Shown here: positions 19,856-29,240 of the stretch, piece by piece
How positions within the stretch are numbered: the stretch's first letter is position 1
Layout: each line of letters begins with the position of its first letter
NCBI RefSeq assembly: GCF_020091585.1
Contig: NZ_CP083582.1
Coordinates: 4,908,536 to 4,972,535, forward strand
DNA length: 64,000 nucleotides
Source: Kovacikia minuta CCNUW1
GTDB taxonomy: Bacteria > Cyanobacteriota > Cyanobacteriia > Leptolyngbyales > Leptolyngbyaceae
Direction of reading: 5' to 3'
The notes under the pieces: generated by a model
The model's input: only the letters and a program-made list of their open reading frames with translations
Told to the model about the DNA's origin: nothing
Databases searched by the model: none
Translations under genes and position numbers: made by a program

Positions 19856-21748
19856 ATGTCTGCTCATTCTTCCCTTGACGCATTAAATCAAGCTATCAAA
19901 GAATGTAATCCGTTTGAAAGTAATTTTGTTACCAAGTCCTACCATGTCTGGGATGAAAGCTTTCTAGACTTGCCATGTCTACACGCTCAAGCTTCAGAAA
20001 CCATTTTAGAAACAATCGAGAAAATTAATTCTGGACGGTTGAAGAGCAAAACGGCTGGGTTTGCTATCCTTGCACCTAAAGGTGTAGGAAAGACCCATGT
20101 TTTGAGCAGAATTCGTCATCATCTAAGAAGTAAAGGTGAAGGCTTCTTTATATACATGTGTGAGTATGGAAATCTCAGTCTGATCAAGCATCAATTTCTA
20201 CAAAGCTTAGCATTCAGCTTGAAAAAGATTGGAAGCCAGGGGGTAATGCAGTGGCAGGAATTGGCAACGGCTTTAGTTAATCAGGGAATGGAGAAAAGCT
20301 TTGTACCGCAACAACTTATCGAACAGTTACCAAAGGCATTAGCGAAACAGCCACAAGTTATTAATCAGCTAACCCAAAAAGTTCTTCCCAAATGTCCTGA
20401 TGTTGACAATCCATACATTGTCAAAGCAATTCTATGGACGTTATCTCAAGCTCATGCTCCATTTGCAATTAATTGGCTAGCAGGTCGGGAGTTATCAGAA
20501 GCACAGGCAAAGATGATGGATTTGCCAGATGCTAGTAAAGATGATAGAGACAAAGAAGTATCCAATACCGTTCGTCAAATACTCGATCTAATTAGTTATT
20601 ACACAACTCCTGTTATCTGCTTTGACGAGCTAGATGGAGCAGAACTGGTAGATGAAACAGATCCAATGCTTGGAGGATATAGCAGAGCGCAGGTGGTTGC
20701 TAGTCTAGCAAAAGACATCTACAACAGTTTGAAGCGAGGTGTATTGATAACTGCTTTATATGCTCAGACTTGGAAGGAGGAATTCCAGTCTATCACTCTT
20801 ATTAGTGCTATTAAAGATCGAATCGCCCACAAAGAAATATCCCTCAGCCTCTTAAAACCTGATGATGCTGTAATGCTAGTGGCATTTTGGCTTGAAAAAT
20901 TTTATTCTGAGCGCAGTTTAATCCCTCCTCATGCGGTTTATCCATTTGAAGAAGGCAAAATTCGAGATTTAGGAACTGGAGCAACAATTAGAGATATTTT
21001 GCAGTGGTGTGCTCAAAACTTCAGCCCAATCAAAACCGATCCCATTGAGAAGCTTGAGAAGGTTTTTCAGCAAGTTGAAAAAGACCTAGATAACTTTTCT
21101 GATGACAATGAAAAGATTGCAAGTGCTCTTGCCTTTGGATTGCAGCATCTACAGGGGAAAACAATTGAAGGTGTAACTCTTAAAGAACTGGATCGAGAAG
21201 TCAATCCGCGATGGAAGCATAGAGGTTGTATTAATTTCAGAATTCTTGGTGAAGAAAATGGAGAAGCTATCAAAATAGGTGTTTGTGTTTCACAAGATTC
21301 TCATGGTAAGACCGTTGGAGCATGCATTAAGTATTTGACCTTGTATCAAGATTTAGATCTAACTCGTGGCTGTCTAGTCAGATCTAAATCAATTCAAGCT
21401 TACTGGCAAATTGCAAATACACACTTAGAGCAGTTACTTAACAAGCAAGGTGGAGAATGGGTATCTTTCCAAGACAATGAAGCAAAACCGCTATTAGCTC
21501 TTCATAAGATGTATAAAGATCTTGATAGAAACAGCTTTCATGAGGAAGATTTCTGGCGATTTGTTGATGAGAAACATCCAATTGCTAGCAACTCACTAAT
21601 TTGTGAAATTCTGAGCGATCCATCAGGTCAAAGCCCCAAAGGAGTCATTGATGAAGATAGCGAACTCGAAAAGCTGTTTTCTGAAGAAGGCGCTGAACCA
21701 TCTGGTGATGAAGTATCTGAAGCCCTTGAACTTCTGTCAGTTGCTTAA
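19856..21748 (+). CDS. Accessory cassette gene B, P-loop ATPase
   Basis: 630 residues. Walker A is APKGVGKTH (residues 73-81) and Walker B is TPVICFDELDGAE (251-263), with a sensor-like GVLITALYAQTWKEEF about 50 residues later. This order fits an AAA+/STAND-type ATPase. The N-terminus (CNPFESNFVTKSYHVWDESFLDLP) resembles the leader of defence ATPases that hold DNA. A long C-terminal half of no recognised fold includes HRGCINFRILGEENGEAIKIGVCV, and the end is acidic (EELxSEEGAEPSGDEVSEAL type). The coding sequence is visibly AT-richer than its surroundings, suggesting transfer. It is 11-14 bp before the nuclease gene, so the two are translated together. Confidence 0.8.
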   Translation: MSAHSSLDALNQAIKECNPFESNFVTKSYHVWDESFLDLPCLHAQASETILETIEKINSGRLKSKTAGFAILAPKGVGKTHVLSRIRHHLRSKGEGFFIYMCEYGNLSLIKHQFLQSLAFSLKKIGSQGVMQWQELATALVNQGMEKSFVPQQLIEQLPKALAKQPQVINQLTQKVLPKCPDVDNPYIVKAILWTLSQAHAPFAINWLAGRELSEAQAKMMDLPDASKDDRDKEVSNTVRQILDLISYYTTPVICFDELDGAELVDETDPMLGGYSRAQVVASLAKDIYNSLKRGVLITALYAQTWKEEFQSITLISAIKDRIAHKEISLSLLKPDDAVMLVAFWLEKFYSERSLIPPHAVYPFEEGKIRDLGTGATIRDILQWCAQNFSPIKTDPIEKLEKVFQQVEKDLDNFSDDNEKIASALAFGLQHLQGKTIEGVTLKELDREVNPRWKHRGCINFRILGEENGEAIKIGVCVSQDSHGKTVGACIKYLTLYQDLDLTRGCLVRSKSIQAYWQIANTHLEQLLNKQGGEWVSFQDNEAKPLLALHKMYKDLDRNSFHEEDFWRFVDEKHPIASNSLICEILSDPSGQSPKGVIDEDSELEKLFSEEGAEPSGDEVSEALELLSVA

Positions 21749-21762
21749 AAGCATACGGATTG

Positions 21763-23160
21763 ATGAATATGTCAACTTCAATTAATACTGCGCTTTGTCT
21801 ACCAGCATCAGATGTAGCTGCACTTAGCAAAGGGCGAATGATAGCTGCATTATCTCGAACATTTGTTAGCTCAACACAACAATTTGCCCTTTGCCCAATT
21901 GAGGAGCAGGGCAAAATTTCAGCAATTTCTATTGATCTTTGGGCAAAACCTGAATTTTGTAAAGTTTATAGTGATCTAGAAGACATTGATAAACTTGCAC
22001 AAATAACAATTTGGTCAAAAGTAGATTTAAAAAAAGCCATCCAGGAACGCTTTAAGCTTTTTCTGCTTTGCCTACGGGTGTTCCAAGCTCCTCAAGCGGT
22101 TGTTCTTCTGCCAGGAGGTGTAAGTCTAAACAAAATAGGTAGCTTCATAAAGCTACCTGGTAATTTATCAACAAGTCATTCTGTTCCTATCTTAGATGAT
22201 GATTTTTTCACCCAGCGTAAGCAACAGTTAATAAATTTGGAACCATCTAATCATTCTGAATTAGAAGAGTTACAGAAAGCTATTTCCAGTCTAGCGATTG
22301 CCAATGAAGATGCTAAATCTTTAGACAATTATATTCAAACTTTCTTAGGTTGGATAAATAAGCCAATAGCTGTAGATACTAAACAAAAACTTGATTGGAT
22401 TTATAAGATAGACGCACTAGGCAGGCGTAGTAAAGAGTTAGACCAGGATAAAAGCAATTATCAAGCAGGAACAGATTTTGAGAATATAGTACGTGATAGT
22501 CTTGAGTTTTTAGGCTTTTCAATTGACGAGGCTTACAAAGGAGGAGCAGGTGGTTTGGATCTATTCTGCTCAAAACCTTATCCCTTAGTGGGCGAATGTA
22601 AATCAGGCAAAAGAATTCCTAGTGGTACAACTGAAGAATTGCTCAAGCTTGGTGGAATGCGCTTAAGTACAGATCAATTTCTTGAATCTTCAAAGTTGAT
22701 TATCGGTCCTGGGAATCCTACTCAAGACCTCCTAACCGCAGCCGCAAAATGGAAAGTTAGCATTATAAATCCTATGAGTTTACAAAAGTTAGTTGAGCTA
22801 CAAGCTAAGTACCCAGGTTCAGTAAACTTGATTGAACTAAAGAAGTATTTAGAGCCTGGACAGATTGATTACAGAATTGATGAATACATTGAAAAAGTCT
22901 CAAAAGAAATTAAATTAAGGTCACATATTATTCAAAGTATAAAGCAGCATTTAAGTCAAACTAAAGCAGAAGATGCCAGCGTTGATATACTTTTTGGGGT
23001 TTACTGCGGGTCAAATCCACCTCAAGTTTTAGCCTTAAAAGACTTTCAAGAAATATTAATAGAACTTTCCTCGCCATTAGTAGGCTATTTAGGGCGAATA
23101 CGAAGTCATAATTCCCAGAGCGATCGCTTCTATTTTTTGCGTGACTTTCCGATTGATTAG
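21763..23160 (+). CDS. Accessory cassette gene C, DUF1802-like and PD-(D/E)XK nuclease fusion
   Basis: About 465 residues; ATG 21763 is preferred to the TTG three bases earlier. The first 120 residues (ALCLPASDVAALSKGRMIAAL, LAQITIWSKVDLKKAIQERF) resemble the cyanobacterial DUF1802 family. At about 235-285 a restriction-endonuclease-like core is visible: E241 in DFENIVRDSLEFLGF, D267 in GGAGGLDLFC, then E279 and K281 in PLVGECKSGKR, the D-xn-ExK pattern of the PD-(D/E)XK superfamily. The C-terminus (VDILFGVYCGSNPPQVLAL) has no known match. A DNA-cleaving role next to a P-loop ATPase is the classic pairing of defence loci, but no published system with this order was recognised. Its last 11 codons lie in a 48-bp direct repeat. 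Confidence 0.78.
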   Translation: MNMSTSINTALCLPASDVAALSKGRMIAALSRTFVSSTQQFALCPIEEQGKISAISIDLWAKPEFCKVYSDLEDIDKLAQITIWSKVDLKKAIQERFKLFLLCLRVFQAPQAVVLLPGGVSLNKIGSFIKLPGNLSTSHSVPILDDDFFTQRKQQLINLEPSNHSELEELQKAISSLAIANEDAKSLDNYIQTFLGWINKPIAVDTKQKLDWIYKIDALGRRSKELDQDKSNYQAGTDFENIVRDSLEFLGFSIDEAYKGGAGGLDLFCSKPYPLVGECKSGKRIPSGTTEELLKLGGMRLSTDQFLESSKLIIGPGNPTQDLLTAAAKWKVSIINPMSLQKLVELQAKYPGSVNLIELKKYLEPGQIDYRIDEYIEKVSKEIKLRSHIIQSIKQHLSQTKAEDASVDILFGVYCGSNPPQVLALKDFQEILIELSSPLVGYLGRIRSHNSQSDRFYFLRDFPID

Positions 23161-23170
23161 GGGAGCGATC
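23123..23170 (+). repeat. 48-bp direct repeat, copy 1 (3' end of nuclease gene)
   Basis: ATCGCTTCTATTTTTTGCGT, then a 28-nt continuation ending GGAGCGATC. It is identical to 23759-23806. It encodes the final residues RFYFLRDFPID and the stop of gene C. Both ends of the repeat coincide with HIP1-like GCGATC sequences. Confidence 0.92.
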
Positions 23171-23259
23171 ACTTCTACTCTGTAAATTGCTTTGGGACAG
23201 ATATAATTGGTATAACTTATCAGAATTCAGTCATAACAACGATTGTTTTAGAGTAAAGC

Positions 23260-23466
23260 ATGATGAAATGGCGTGTCATTCTTGAACCTGATCCAGAAAC
23301 CGGGGACTGGGCAGTTTGGTGTCCAACGTTGCCAGGTTGTGTTTCAGCGGGAGAAACCGAGGAAGAGGCTTTACAGAATATTCGTGAGGCGATCGAGCTT
23401 TACCTTGAGCTTGAACCGATTGAACTAGCTCCAGGATCGCTAATTCGAGAGGTTACGCTTGGATGA
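23260..23466 (+). CDS. hicB: HicB-family antitoxin
   Basis: 68 residues of the short HicB type: KWRVILEPDPETGDWAVWCPTLPGCVSAGETEEEALQNIREAIELYLE. The GCVSxGETxEEALxNIxEA motif is diagnostic of the RNase-H-like HicB fold. It lacks the long C-terminal DNA-binding domain of larger HicB proteins. The protein would bind and neutralise HicA. Its stop overlaps the hicA start as ATGA (23463-23466), so the two are translationally coupled. Confidence 0.92.
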   Translation: MMKWRVILEPDPETGDWAVWCPTLPGCVSAGETEEEALQNIREAIELYLELEPIELAPGSLIREVTLG

Positions 23467-23687
23467 CTCGCATTCGGCAGATGAAGGCTAACGAAGTTGA
23501 GAGAATTCTGGAGCGTTATGGATTTGAATTAGTTTCTCAAAAAGGTAGTCATCGCAAATGGCGAAATCTTGAACAAGCGCTTCAAGTCATTGTGCCTTAC
23601 CACAAGGGGCGGAACTTACCAATTGGAACATTGCGAAACATCATGACCAATGCAGGAATTCCAGAGATTGAATGGAAAACCGAATGA
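23463..23687 (+). CDS. hicA: HicA-family toxin (mRNA interferase)
   Basis: 74 residues with the double-stranded-RNA-binding-like HicA fold: MKANEVERILERYGFELVSQKGSHRKWRN carries the catalytic histidine in GSHRKW, and VPYHKGRNLPIGTLRNIMTNAGI is the conserved C-terminal half. HicA cleaves mRNA independent of ribosomes. The antitoxin gene comes first here (hicB then hicA), the less usual order. The pair lies between 48-bp direct repeats next to the ATPase/nuclease cassette, as expected of an accessory locus. Confidence 0.93.
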   Translation: MTRIRQMKANEVERILERYGFELVSQKGSHRKWRNLEQALQVIVPYHKGRNLPIGTLRNIMTNAGIPEIEWKTE

Positions 23688-23758
23688 AATACTTTAGCTA
23701 AAATCTTTAGCTGAAATTTTCGCATCTAAAGTTTTGAGAATATAGAAAGTTATCTGCA

Positions 23759-23806
23759 ATCGCTTCTATTTTTTGCGTGACTTTCCGATTGATTAGGGGA
23801 GCGATC
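23759..23806 (+). repeat. 48-bp direct repeat, copy 2 (downstream of hicA)
   Basis: Identical to 23123-23170, including a six-T run and the GATTGATTAGGGG segment. Here it is non-coding. The 636-bp period between copies contains exactly the hicBA module, so the module was inserted with, or moved by, duplication of this segment. Confidence 0.92.
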
Positions 23807-24101
23807 GAGGTCACTTTTTAATTTGCAATGGGCGATCGTCTGGGGGTTGACGCCGATCGTCGTTGGGAGCGAGCCGCGTTCATTGGCAGGCTGCAACGGT
23901 AATTAGTAAATCGGATATTGTCTCGAATAATTTAGATGTAATTTGTCTTGAAAGCTACAGTTAGCTCGATTCAAGAATTTTTTTTTGTTTTAAGGAAATC
24001 TCTAGACAAAATCTTTCTTTTCTGACTTTTATTGTGGGATGATCACCGCTAAGTTTGGTGTAAACCTTCTGTCGGTTCTAATCCTAGCTTGTAGCTCATC
24101 C
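23807..24101. other. Region upstream of the MinD-like gene, no gene recognised
   Basis: About 295 bp containing GGGCGATCGTCTGGGGGTTG and an AT-rich part (23930-24020) that may hold the promoter of the MinD-like/glutaminase/sensor operon. No gene was recognised. Confidence 0.4.
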
Positions 24102-24863
24102 ATGCCTAAAGTTATTTCAATTCACTCCTATCGGGGGGGTACCGGAAAGTCTAACTTCACCGCCAACCTGGCAACTGCCGTTGCAGCCCAGGGAAACCGG
24201 GTAGGTGTGGTGGACACAGACGTTCCCTCGCCCGGAATTCACAATCTATTCTCCCTGGAACCAGAAAATACCTACAAAACCCTGAATAACTATCTTTGGG
24301 GAGAATGCTCGATCGACGAAGCCGCCTACGATGTCAGTGCCAACGCGGGGTTACATGGGGATGGCAGAGTTTTTCTGGTGCCGTCCAGTGTCAAAGCAGA
24401 CGACATTGCCCGGATTTTGAAGGATGGTTACGACGTAAAGCTTCTGAATGATGGGTTTCGCAAGCTGGTGCGAGAACTTCAGCTAGACTACCTGTTTATC
24501 GATACCCATCCCGGCTTATCAAAAGAAACCTTTCTGTCGATCGCCATCTCCCATGTTTTAATTCTGATTTTGCGCCCTGATAAGCAAGACTACCAGGGTA
24601 CAGCCGTAACCGTTGACGTAGCACGCCAGCTCAAGGTTCGCAAAATGCTGCTGACCATCAATAAAGTGCACAGCAAACTGAATGTAGATGCCCTCAAGCA
24701 AAAAATTGAGGAAACCTACGGGGAGCCAGTGGCAGGAGTTTTTCCCCTGTCGGAGGATGTGGTGCAGCTTGCCAGCGAAGGCGTTTTCTGCACAAAGCAA
24801 CCAGACCATCCCGTGAGCCAGGAGTTTAGAAAGATTGCTTACCTGTTGACAGAAACAACTTGA
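24102..24863 (+). CDS. MinD/ParA-like ATPase
   Basis: 254 residues from ATG 24102 (MPKVISIHSYRGGTGKSNFT); an upstream ATG at 24039 would add 21 residues unlike the family. It has the deviant Walker A RGGTGKSN, GNRVGVVDTDVPSPGIHNLF (switch I-like) and the Walker B region LDYLFIDTHPGLSKETFLS, then ILRPDKQDYQGTAV and a C-terminal amphipathic end. ParA/MinD proteins position cellular structures by ATP-driven membrane or DNA binding. It lies about 130 bp upstream of glutaminase and a PAS sensor on the same strand, a grouping that suggests a signalling unit rather than cell division. Confidence 0.85.
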   Translation: MPKVISIHSYRGGTGKSNFTANLATAVAAQGNRVGVVDTDVPSPGIHNLFSLEPENTYKTLNNYLWGECSIDEAAYDVSANAGLHGDGRVFLVPSSVKADDIARILKDGYDVKLLNDGFRKLVRELQLDYLFIDTHPGLSKETFLSIAISHVLILILRPDKQDYQGTAVTVDVARQLKVRKMLLTINKVHSKLNVDALKQKIEETYGEPVAGVFPLSEDVVQLASEGVFCTKQPDHPVSQEFRKIAYLLTETT

Positions 24864-24997
24864 GGGTTCAAATGTGGACTTTATTTTTGGAGCGTTTGAG
24901 GGAGGTGCATCGCATCCCTTGTCCGGCGAACCCTACCGATCTGTTGTGAAGTCAATCGAAAATCGCGAATCTAAAATCCAAAATTTCTAGAGGACCT

Positions 24998-26030
24998 ATG
25001 GTGAACACAGGCGACTTGCACTCCCTTGCCAGCTCAATTCAAGCAGTTGCTTCGCCCTTTCGGATGTATCTCAATGATTTGTACGACAAGTACCATCCCC
25101 TCCAGGACGGTGCCGTTGCCGATTACATTCCCGAACTGGCACTGGCAAAACCTGAATGGTTTGGCATCTCGGTGGTGACAACGGATGGTCAGGTGTTTGA
25201 AGTGGGGGACTGCGACAAGCCTTTCACGATTCAGTCCATCTCCAAAGCCTTTGTTTTTGGGTTGGCATTAGAGGATCACGGGCGCGAGTACGTTAACAGC
25301 AAAGTCAGCGTCGAGCCAACCGGTGAGGCATTTAACGCGATCGTCCTGGACGAAAAAACCAACCGACCGTATAACCCGGATGGTCAATGCCGGGGCGATC
25401 GCGACCACCGATTTAATTAAGGGCGCAAGTGCCACCGAACGGCTGAAACGGATTCTAGATATGTTTCGTCGCTATACCGGGCGAGAGCATGACATCAACG
25501 TGCCTGTTTTTCTATCGGAAAAGGCAACTGGCAACCGCAACCGGGCGATCGCCTACCTGATGCTGAACTTTGGTATGGTTACCGATCGGCTCGAAGAAAC
25601 CCTGGATCTGTACTTTCAGCAATGTTCCATCCTGGTGAATGGGCATGATCTGGCAATGATGGCAGCAACCCTTGCCAACGGGGGGGTAAACCCTGTTACC
25701 CAGGAACGGGCGATCGATGAGCATTATGTGCAGGATGTGATCAGTGTTATGCTGACCTGTGGCATGTTTGACTACTCTGGCGAGTGGATTTACCGGGTCG
25801 GATTACCTGCCAAAAGTGGCGTGGGGGGCGGCATTACAGCAGTTGTGCCCAGCAAGTTGGGAATCGGCACCTTCTCGCCACCCCTGGATGCGAAAGGCAA
25901 TAGCATCCGGGGGATTAAGGTATGTGAAGATTTAGTCAGGGATTTTGGCTTACACCTGTTTAACGTTGCCAAGCCAGAGCGGGTTCTGGCGGAATGGCTG
26001 GAAGGAGGTAGTTCAGTGGATGTCTGGTAA
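24998..26030 (+). CDS. glsA: Glutaminase (frameshifted)
   Basis: Glutaminase hydrolyses glutamine to glutamate and ammonia. Two frames together give a full-length enzyme: [21 protein letters not shown] carries the catalytic serine and lysine (SxxK), and [17 protein letters not shown] with YxN-type residues begins the second frame, followed by [32 protein letters not shown] and [20 protein letters not shown]. The shift is one extra G at 25378-25379; removing it restores NRPYNPMVNAGAI. It is most likely a sequence error. The 3' end overlaps the start of the sensor gene by 11 bp. Confidence 0.88.
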
Positions 26031-28596
26031 CGCTTCGCCCCCTCACCCATCCGATGGGATTCCTGAAAATCACACCCCTCCCCAATCATTCAGAAAATTT
26101 CGCCTGCGAACGATGCTGGTCGTTCCGTTTGTGCTTCAAATTGTGGCAGCAGTCAGTTTGGTGTGGTGGCTCTCCTATCGCAGTGGGGAAAAGGCAGTCA
26201 GCAATTTGACCATTCAGCTGCGCCAGGAAGTGAGCGATCGGGTCAGCCAACATCTGGATACTTACCTGGCAACACCGTTGCAAATTAACCAGATGAACCT
26301 GAGCGCCCATCGGTTAGGAACGCTCAACCTGCAAAATCTGGATTTACTGGGACAATATTTTTACCACCAGATGAAGCTCTACAAAGATGTGGGCTACATC
26401 AACTTTGGCAGCGAAACGGGACAATTTGTGGGGGTGGGGCGGCAGGACGATGGTACCCTCTACCTGGAGATGATTCGGACTCCCCGATCGAAGTCCCTCC
26501 GTCGCTACAGCCTGACTGCCGAGGGCAAACCCGGTAAACAGTTGACCACAGAACCCTATAACCCCCATACCGATGGCTGGTACGCCAATGCTGCCAAAGC
26601 AAAAAAGCCCGTCTGGAGCCAGATTTACCAGTGGATCGATCAGCCCGAAATCTTTTCGATTTCCGCCAGCTACCCAGTTTACAACCCCTCCAACCAATTT
26701 CTGGGGGTGATGGGGGTCGATCTGCTCCTGTCCCAAATTAATGCCTTTCTCAACACAATTCAGGTCAGCCCCTCCGCCAGAATCTTCATTTTGGAGCGCG
26801 ATGGACTCCTTGTTGCCCGATCGGGATCAGGTCAATCCTATCAAGTCGTCAACAACCAACCCCAGCGGATTCGAGCAACAGACAGTTCGGATGAAGTAAC
26901 GCGTCTGGCTGCCCAACGGTTGCTGCAATCCTTTGGAAATTTGGGCGCAATCCAAACCAGCCAACTACTCGATTTTGACCTCAAGGGCGATCGCCAATTT
27001 GTCCAGGTAACCCCGTGGAAAGACCAACTGGGGCTGAACTGGTTAATTGTGATTGTAATTCCCGAATCAGATTTTACAGCCCAAATTAACACTAACCTGC
27101 ACCATACACTGTGGCTGTGTGTAGGGGCGTTGGCGGTGGCAATTGGGGTGGGAGTTCTCACGGCTCGCTGGATCACTCGACCGATTTTAAGAGTCACCCA
27201 GGCATCCGAGAAAATCGCCAGGGGAGACCTGAACCAGCAGGTCGAAGCCAGGGGAATCATTGAACTCGAAAAGTTAGCAGATGCGTTTAACCGCATGGCG
27301 GGGCAACTCAAAGGGACGTTTGAAGAAGTTGCTGCCAAAAATGCCGACTTGCAGCAAAGCGAGGACAGAAACCAGGCATTTCTGAGCGCAATTCCCGATC
27401 TGATTTTGCGGATTAACAAACAGGGAATTTACCTGGATGTGGTGGAAGCGAAAGGGGTGAGCATAGTTGCCACTCGCCACAACCGGATTGGAAAAAGTGT
27501 CTATGACATCCTTCCCCCCAACCTGGCCCAGCAATATATGCGTCAGATTGGGCTGGCATTGATGACTGGGGAAACCCAGTCTTTTGAATACCAGTTCCAC
27601 GGGCAGGAGCATCTCGGTTATTTTGAGGCACGGGTTGTTGCCAGTGGCATTGATGAGGTGATCTTTATTGTGCGCGACATCACCGATCGCAAGCAGGCAG
27701 AGGATGCCCTGCGCCATAGCGAAGCAACCAACCGGGCTCTGATTTCAGCTATCCCTGATTTGTTGATGCGGGTCAGGGGCGATGGCACCTACCTGGCTAT
27801 CGTCGGGCGCGATCGACTCACCATCCATGAAGATTCCCGCTTCCTGTTGGGCACCCAAATTGTTGATTCCCTCCCGCCCGATCTTGCCCAGCGGCGGATG
27901 GAATCTATTCAGGCAGCCCTCAAGACGGGTGTGATGCAAATCTATGAACACCAGCTTGTGATTGACGGGCAAACCCATGATGAGGAAGTTCGGATTATCG
28001 TTTGTGGTGAAGATGAAGTGCTGATCATGGTGCGCGACATCACCGATCGTAAACGTGCCGAAGCAGCCCTGCGAATTGCCGAAGAAAACTATCGCAGCAT
28101 CTTTGAAAACGCCCTGGAAGGGATTTTTCAATCCTCCCCGGAAGGTCACTTCATTAGCGTTAATCCGGCAATGGCACGCATTTATGGCTACAGCTCTCCC
28201 AAAGAGGTGATTACGAATGTGACCGCTATTGAAACGCAAACCTATGTCGATCCGAAAGGGCGCGAAGAGTTCAAACGCCTGATGGATGAGTATGGCATCG
28301 TCAAAGACCTGGAATATCAGATCTACCGTAAAGATGGCAGCATCATCTGGATTAAAGAGGACACCAGAGCTGTGCGCGATGCCAATGGCAGGTTGCTTTA
28401 CTACGAAGGCATTGTGGAAGACATCACCCAACGCAAACGGTTAGAGGCAGAACTCAAACGCCAGTTGCAAGAGTTACAAATTGAAATTGATGATCAAAAA
28501 CGGAAACGAGAGGTCGCCCAGATTACTCAAAGTGATTACTTCCAGGAGTTACAGGCAGAGGTCGATCGCCTGAACCCGGACGAATTTTGGAGTTAA
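26020..28596 (+). CDS. Membrane sensor with dCache, HAMP and three PAS domains, no output domain
   Basis: 858 residues from ATG 26020, preceded by a GGAAGGAGG ribosome site; it overlaps the glutaminase stop. Layout: TM1 at about 26-48; an extracytoplasmic dCache sensor at about 50-360 ([19 protein letters not shown] and [26 protein letters not shown]); TM2 at about 363-383; HAMP at about 385-435 ([20 protein letters not shown]); three PAS domains at about 450-560, 565-680 and 690-805, each ending in VRDITDRK- or VEDITQRK-like tails; and a coiled-coil end, [16 protein letters not shown]. There is no kinase, cyclase or GGDEF domain, so output must pass through a partner, perhaps the MinD-like ATPase of the same operon. 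That is inference. Confidence 0.85.
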   Translation: MSGNASPPHPSDGIPENHTPPQSFRKFRLRTMLVVPFVLQIVAAVSLVWWLSYRSGEKAVSNLTIQLRQEVSDRVSQHLDTYLATPLQINQMNLSAHRLGTLNLQNLDLLGQYFYHQMKLYKDVGYINFGSETGQFVGVGRQDDGTLYLEMIRTPRSKSLRRYSLTAEGKPGKQLTTEPYNPHTDGWYANAAKAKKPVWSQIYQWIDQPEIFSISASYPVYNPSNQFLGVMGVDLLLSQINAFLNTIQVSPSARIFILERDGLLVARSGSGQSYQVVNNQPQRIRATDSSDEVTRLAAQRLLQSFGNLGAIQTSQLLDFDLKGDRQFVQVTPWKDQLGLNWLIVIVIPESDFTAQINTNLHHTLWLCVGALAVAIGVGVLTARWITRPILRVTQASEKIARGDLNQQVEARGIIELEKLADAFNRMAGQLKGTFEEVAAKNADLQQSEDRNQAFLSAIPDLILRINKQGIYLDVVEAKGVSIVATRHNRIGKSVYDILPPNLAQQYMRQIGLALMTGETQSFEYQFHGQEHLGYFEARVVASGIDEVIFIVRDITDRKQAEDALRHSEATNRALISAIPDLLMRVRGDGTYLAIVGRDRLTIHEDSRFLLGTQIVDSLPPDLAQRRMESIQAALKTGVMQIYEHQLVIDGQTHDEEVRIIVCGEDEVLIMVRDITDRKRAEAALRIAEENYRSIFENALEGIFQSSPEGHFISVNPAMARIYGYSSPKEVITNVTAIETQTYVDPKGREEFKRLMDEYGIVKDLEYQIYRKDGSIIWIKEDTRAVRDANGRLLYYEGIVEDITQRKRLEAELKRQLQELQIEIDDQKRKREVAQITQSDYFQELQAEVDRLNPDEFWS

Positions 28597-28623
28597 AGCA
28601 AACTGCCAACGCTTAAAGCGTCC

Positions 28624-28657
28624 AGATCCCCGGATTCTTAAAGAATCCGGGGATCTT
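28624..28657. terminator. Strong palindrome after the sensor gene, terminator-like
   Basis: AGATCCCCGGATTCTT and AAGAATCCGGGGATCT are perfect complementary arms with almost no loop. No T run follows, so it may be a repeat (compare 4090-4158) that doubles as a terminator. Confidence 0.6.
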
Positions 28658-28670
28658 AAATCCTCAAGAC

Positions 28671-29240
28671 ATGTCCTTCGCCTATGGTCAAATCATTGCT
28701 CCTGGCAATCTGCCATTGAAAGCCTACCATCGAAAATCTGCCATCAAAATGGTATTCCTTGACGATTTACCCAATCGGTTAGACCTGGATGATCCTGAGG
28801 AACGGCGGATCATTACAGGTGTGAGTTGGGAAAAATATGAAGCCCTGTTAGCTGACCTGGGAGACAATTCTGCCTATCGGGTTGCTTATCTAGACTGAGT
28901 GTTGGAAATTGTGTCCCCAAGCCGCAGACACAAACGTGGAACAACTCAGATCGGCACGCTTCTAGAAATTTATTTTTTAGAAACCAACACTGAATATTTT
29001 CCAACTGGCTCGACAACCTTTCGCAAGTCTGAGCAGCAAGCTGGCAGTGAACCAGACAAAAGTTACTGCCTGGGTGAAGACAGGGAGTTCCCTGACCTGG
29101 TAACTGAGGTCGTCGTTACCAGCGGTGGGATGAATCGACTGGACCTGTTCAGACGCTTGGGGGTGCGGGAGGTCTGGTTTTGGCAAGCTAATGATAGATG
29201 TCAGATCATCGCTGTCAGCAATGAATCAGCGCAGATCTTG
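28671..29240 (+). pseudogene. Uma2-family endonuclease pseudogene (nonsense mutation, lost 3' end)
   Basis: The reading frame shows a typical Uma2 protein: RRIITGVSWEKYEALLADLGD and YRVAYLD, then after an in-frame TGA at 28896-28898, VLEIVSPSRRHKRGTTQIG, CLGEDREFPDLVTEVVVTSGG and RLGVREVWFWQANDR. The family reads YLDGVLEIVSPS here, so a GGA glycine codon has become TGA. This is a substitution, unlike the single-base insertions elsewhere in the window. The last third of the domain also becomes unrecognisable after about 29200, where the opposite-strand gene begins. Uma2 proteins are PD-(D/E)XK-type nucleases of unclear role and often occur as many copies in cyanobacteria. This one is degenerate. 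Confidence 0.8.
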
